Shown here: positions 63,175-64,000 of the stretch, piece after piece
Position numbering within the stretch: the first letter of the stretch is position 1
Layout of the letters: each line of letters starts with the position of its first letter
Assembly: GCA_949299195.1 (NCBI GenBank)
Contig: CASFZN010000018.1
Coordinates: 62,001 to 126,000 of the forward strand
Origin: an uncultured bacterium
GTDB taxonomy: Bacteria > Bacillota_I > Bacilli_A > RFN20 > CAG-826
DNA: 64,000 bases
Direction: 5' to 3'
The notes under the pieces: model-generated
What the model was told of the DNA's origin: nothing
What the model saw: the letters and a program-made list of their open reading frames with translations, nothing else
Databases searched by the model: none
Position numbers and translations under genes: made by a program

Positions 63175-64000
63175 TTAATTCTCCTTAGTTACATTCTTTT
63201 GAGCATCAGCTAAATGATTTTCTAATGCTTCTTCTAATTTTTTCTCTACTTGTTCCACACTCATATCTTTAAATTGGGCAGATGCGCCAGAGAAATGTCC
63301 GCCACCACCGAGTTTTTCCATAATTAATTGAACGTTTGTAGATCCATTACTTCTAGCTGAAATTTTGATTGTATTTTCACTAATTCTTCCAATAACAAAT
63401 GCGGCATCCATTCCCTTAAGGTGCATACATTCATTACAAGCTTTAGCAATAGTTGCTTGTTCTAAAATATCTTGATTATTAGCGGTACAATAGACAACTC
63501 CAGTAAAAGGAGTTTTCATTGTTTGAACGATACTATTAATTTGAGTATATTCTTCAATTTCATCTTTTAAGAAATCATCAGCCTTAGAGTTATCTGCTCC
63601 ATATTCTTTTAAAACCATCGAAGCTTCAAATGTTCTAACCCCAACTGAATTAGCTTTAAAGTATCCCGTATCAAGGAAAATACCACTTAACATGATGGTC
63701 GCAACTCTTTCATCAACCGGAATTGGAGGGAAGGTTGAACCATATTTAATAATTTCAGTAATAAGTTCACTAGCACTACTTGCACTAGTATCAATAATTG
63801 AAAGGAGTAAACTTTCAACGAAGTTCGTTCCTCTTCTATGGTGGTCGATAATAATGATTTTATCGGTCTTATCGATTAAATTTTTATCCATCATCATTGC
63901 TGGGTTATTAACATCACAGATAATTAAAAGTGATGAGTTATCGCATGAATTTTCAGCATCTTTAGGGGAAATGATGAATTTTTCTAATTCATCTCTTGGG
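63175..64000 (-). CDS. gdpP: GdpP c-di-AMP phosphodiesterase, N-terminus outside window
   Basis: The visible 275 codons are the catalytic DHH-DHHA1 part. Reading continues past any internal ATG to the window edge (ICDVNNPAMMM precedes the first internal Met run), so the start lies beyond 64000. DHHRRGTNF carries the DHH motif and GGGGHFSGASAQ the DHHA1 substrate site. The enzyme cleaves c-di-AMP to pApA; N-terminal membrane, PAS-like and GGDEF-like parts are expected upstream. Order gdpP-rplI-dnaB is conserved in Bacillota. Confidence 0.96.
   Translation of the reverse strand, partial: PRDELEKFIISPKDAENSCDNSSLLIICDVNNPAMMMDKNLIDKTDKIIIIDHHRRGTNFVESLLLSIIDTSASSASELITEIIKYGSTFPPIPVDERVATIMLSGIFLDTGYFKANSVGVRTFEASMVLKEYGADNSKADDFLKDEIEEYTQINSIVQTMKTPFTGVVYCTANNQDILEQATIAKACNECMHLKGMDAAFVIGRISENTIKISARSNGSTNVQLIMEKLGGGGHFSGASAQFKDMSVEQVEKKLEEALENHLADAQKNVTKEN

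Noticed and set aside
1-64000. Mycoplasma genetic code (TGA as Trp)
   Set aside because: TGA ends genes such as the ABC gene at 42033-42035, and Trp in conserved positions is TGG.
1-64000. tRNA, rRNA, CRISPR arrays, insertion sequences or prophage
   Set aside because: I found no cloverleaf with TTCGANNC, no rRNA core sequences, no regularly spaced direct repeats and no transposase, integrase or phage genes.
1-64000. Replication origin inside the window
   Set aside because: Origin-proximal genes and parS sites are present, but dnaA is absent and I saw no cluster of TTATCCACA-type boxes, so oriC is more likely just outside.

Overview
The window is about 64 kb of very AT-rich bacterial chromosome. 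Gene content points to Bacillota, class Bacilli, probably one of the uncultured, wall-reduced or Mollicutes-like gut lineages (RF39 or Erysipelotrichales relatives); that placement is inference from gene content. TGA is used as a stop (for example at 42033-42035), so the mycoplasma code does not apply. Pyruvate:ferredoxin oxidoreductase, a ferredoxin and an NfnAB-type transhydrogenase indicate an anaerobic, ferredoxin-centred metabolism.

Layout. 0-2.7 kb: cmk end, a small membrane protein, nrdI and a divergent ferredoxin sharing an unusual operator-rich spacer, then ribU under an FMN riboswitch. 2.7-11.7 kb: leftward block sufCDSUB-mnmG-rsmG-parA-parB. 11.8-20.7 kb: two very large PrsA-like lipoproteins, hit, yhaM, recX, a lipid glycosyltransferase and a flippase-like membrane protein; prsA, hit and yhaM are also neighbours in Bacillus. 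20.9-26.1 kb: a heterodimeric ABC exporter, a GNAT acetyltransferase and a frameshifted membrane-protein pseudogene. 26.2-34.1 kb: a SERCA-like P-type ATPase under a yybP-ykoY Mn2+ riboswitch, an MFS transporter fused to a GH2 glycosidase, and nnr. 34.2-46.5 kb: asnA, a surface endonuclease, nfnB-nfnA, a hemolysin III homologue, an XRE / repeat-protein / ABC-ABC module, a nitroreductase and exoA. 46.7-54 kb: pyruvate:ferredoxin oxidoreductase, a hypothetical, an ABC-F protein and a fucose-isomerase-like protein. 54-59.3 kb: BMP-type nucleoside ABC transporter with a structured RNA leader. 59.4-64 kb: rlmH, walJ, dnaB, rplI, gdpP.

The gdpP-rplI-dnaB-walJ-rlmH and mnmG-rsmG-parA-parB groups are both origin-proximal in Bacillota. 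Nine parS-like sites, mostly GTTTCCACGTGGAAAC, are spread from 4.3 to 51.1 kb, so the window probably lies near oriC. Most genes read leftward; if they are co-oriented with replication, oriC is to the right. dnaA is not in the window.

Most unusual items: the MFS-GH2 fusion; a structured leader with a terminator-like hairpin ahead of the nucleoside transporter that I cannot assign to a known riboswitch class; four copies of an 18-bp operator-like palindrome between nrdI and ferredoxin; the compact parS cluster; and many genes whose -10 box lies 6-11 bases before the ATG with no Shine-Dalgarno sequence, suggesting leaderless mRNAs.
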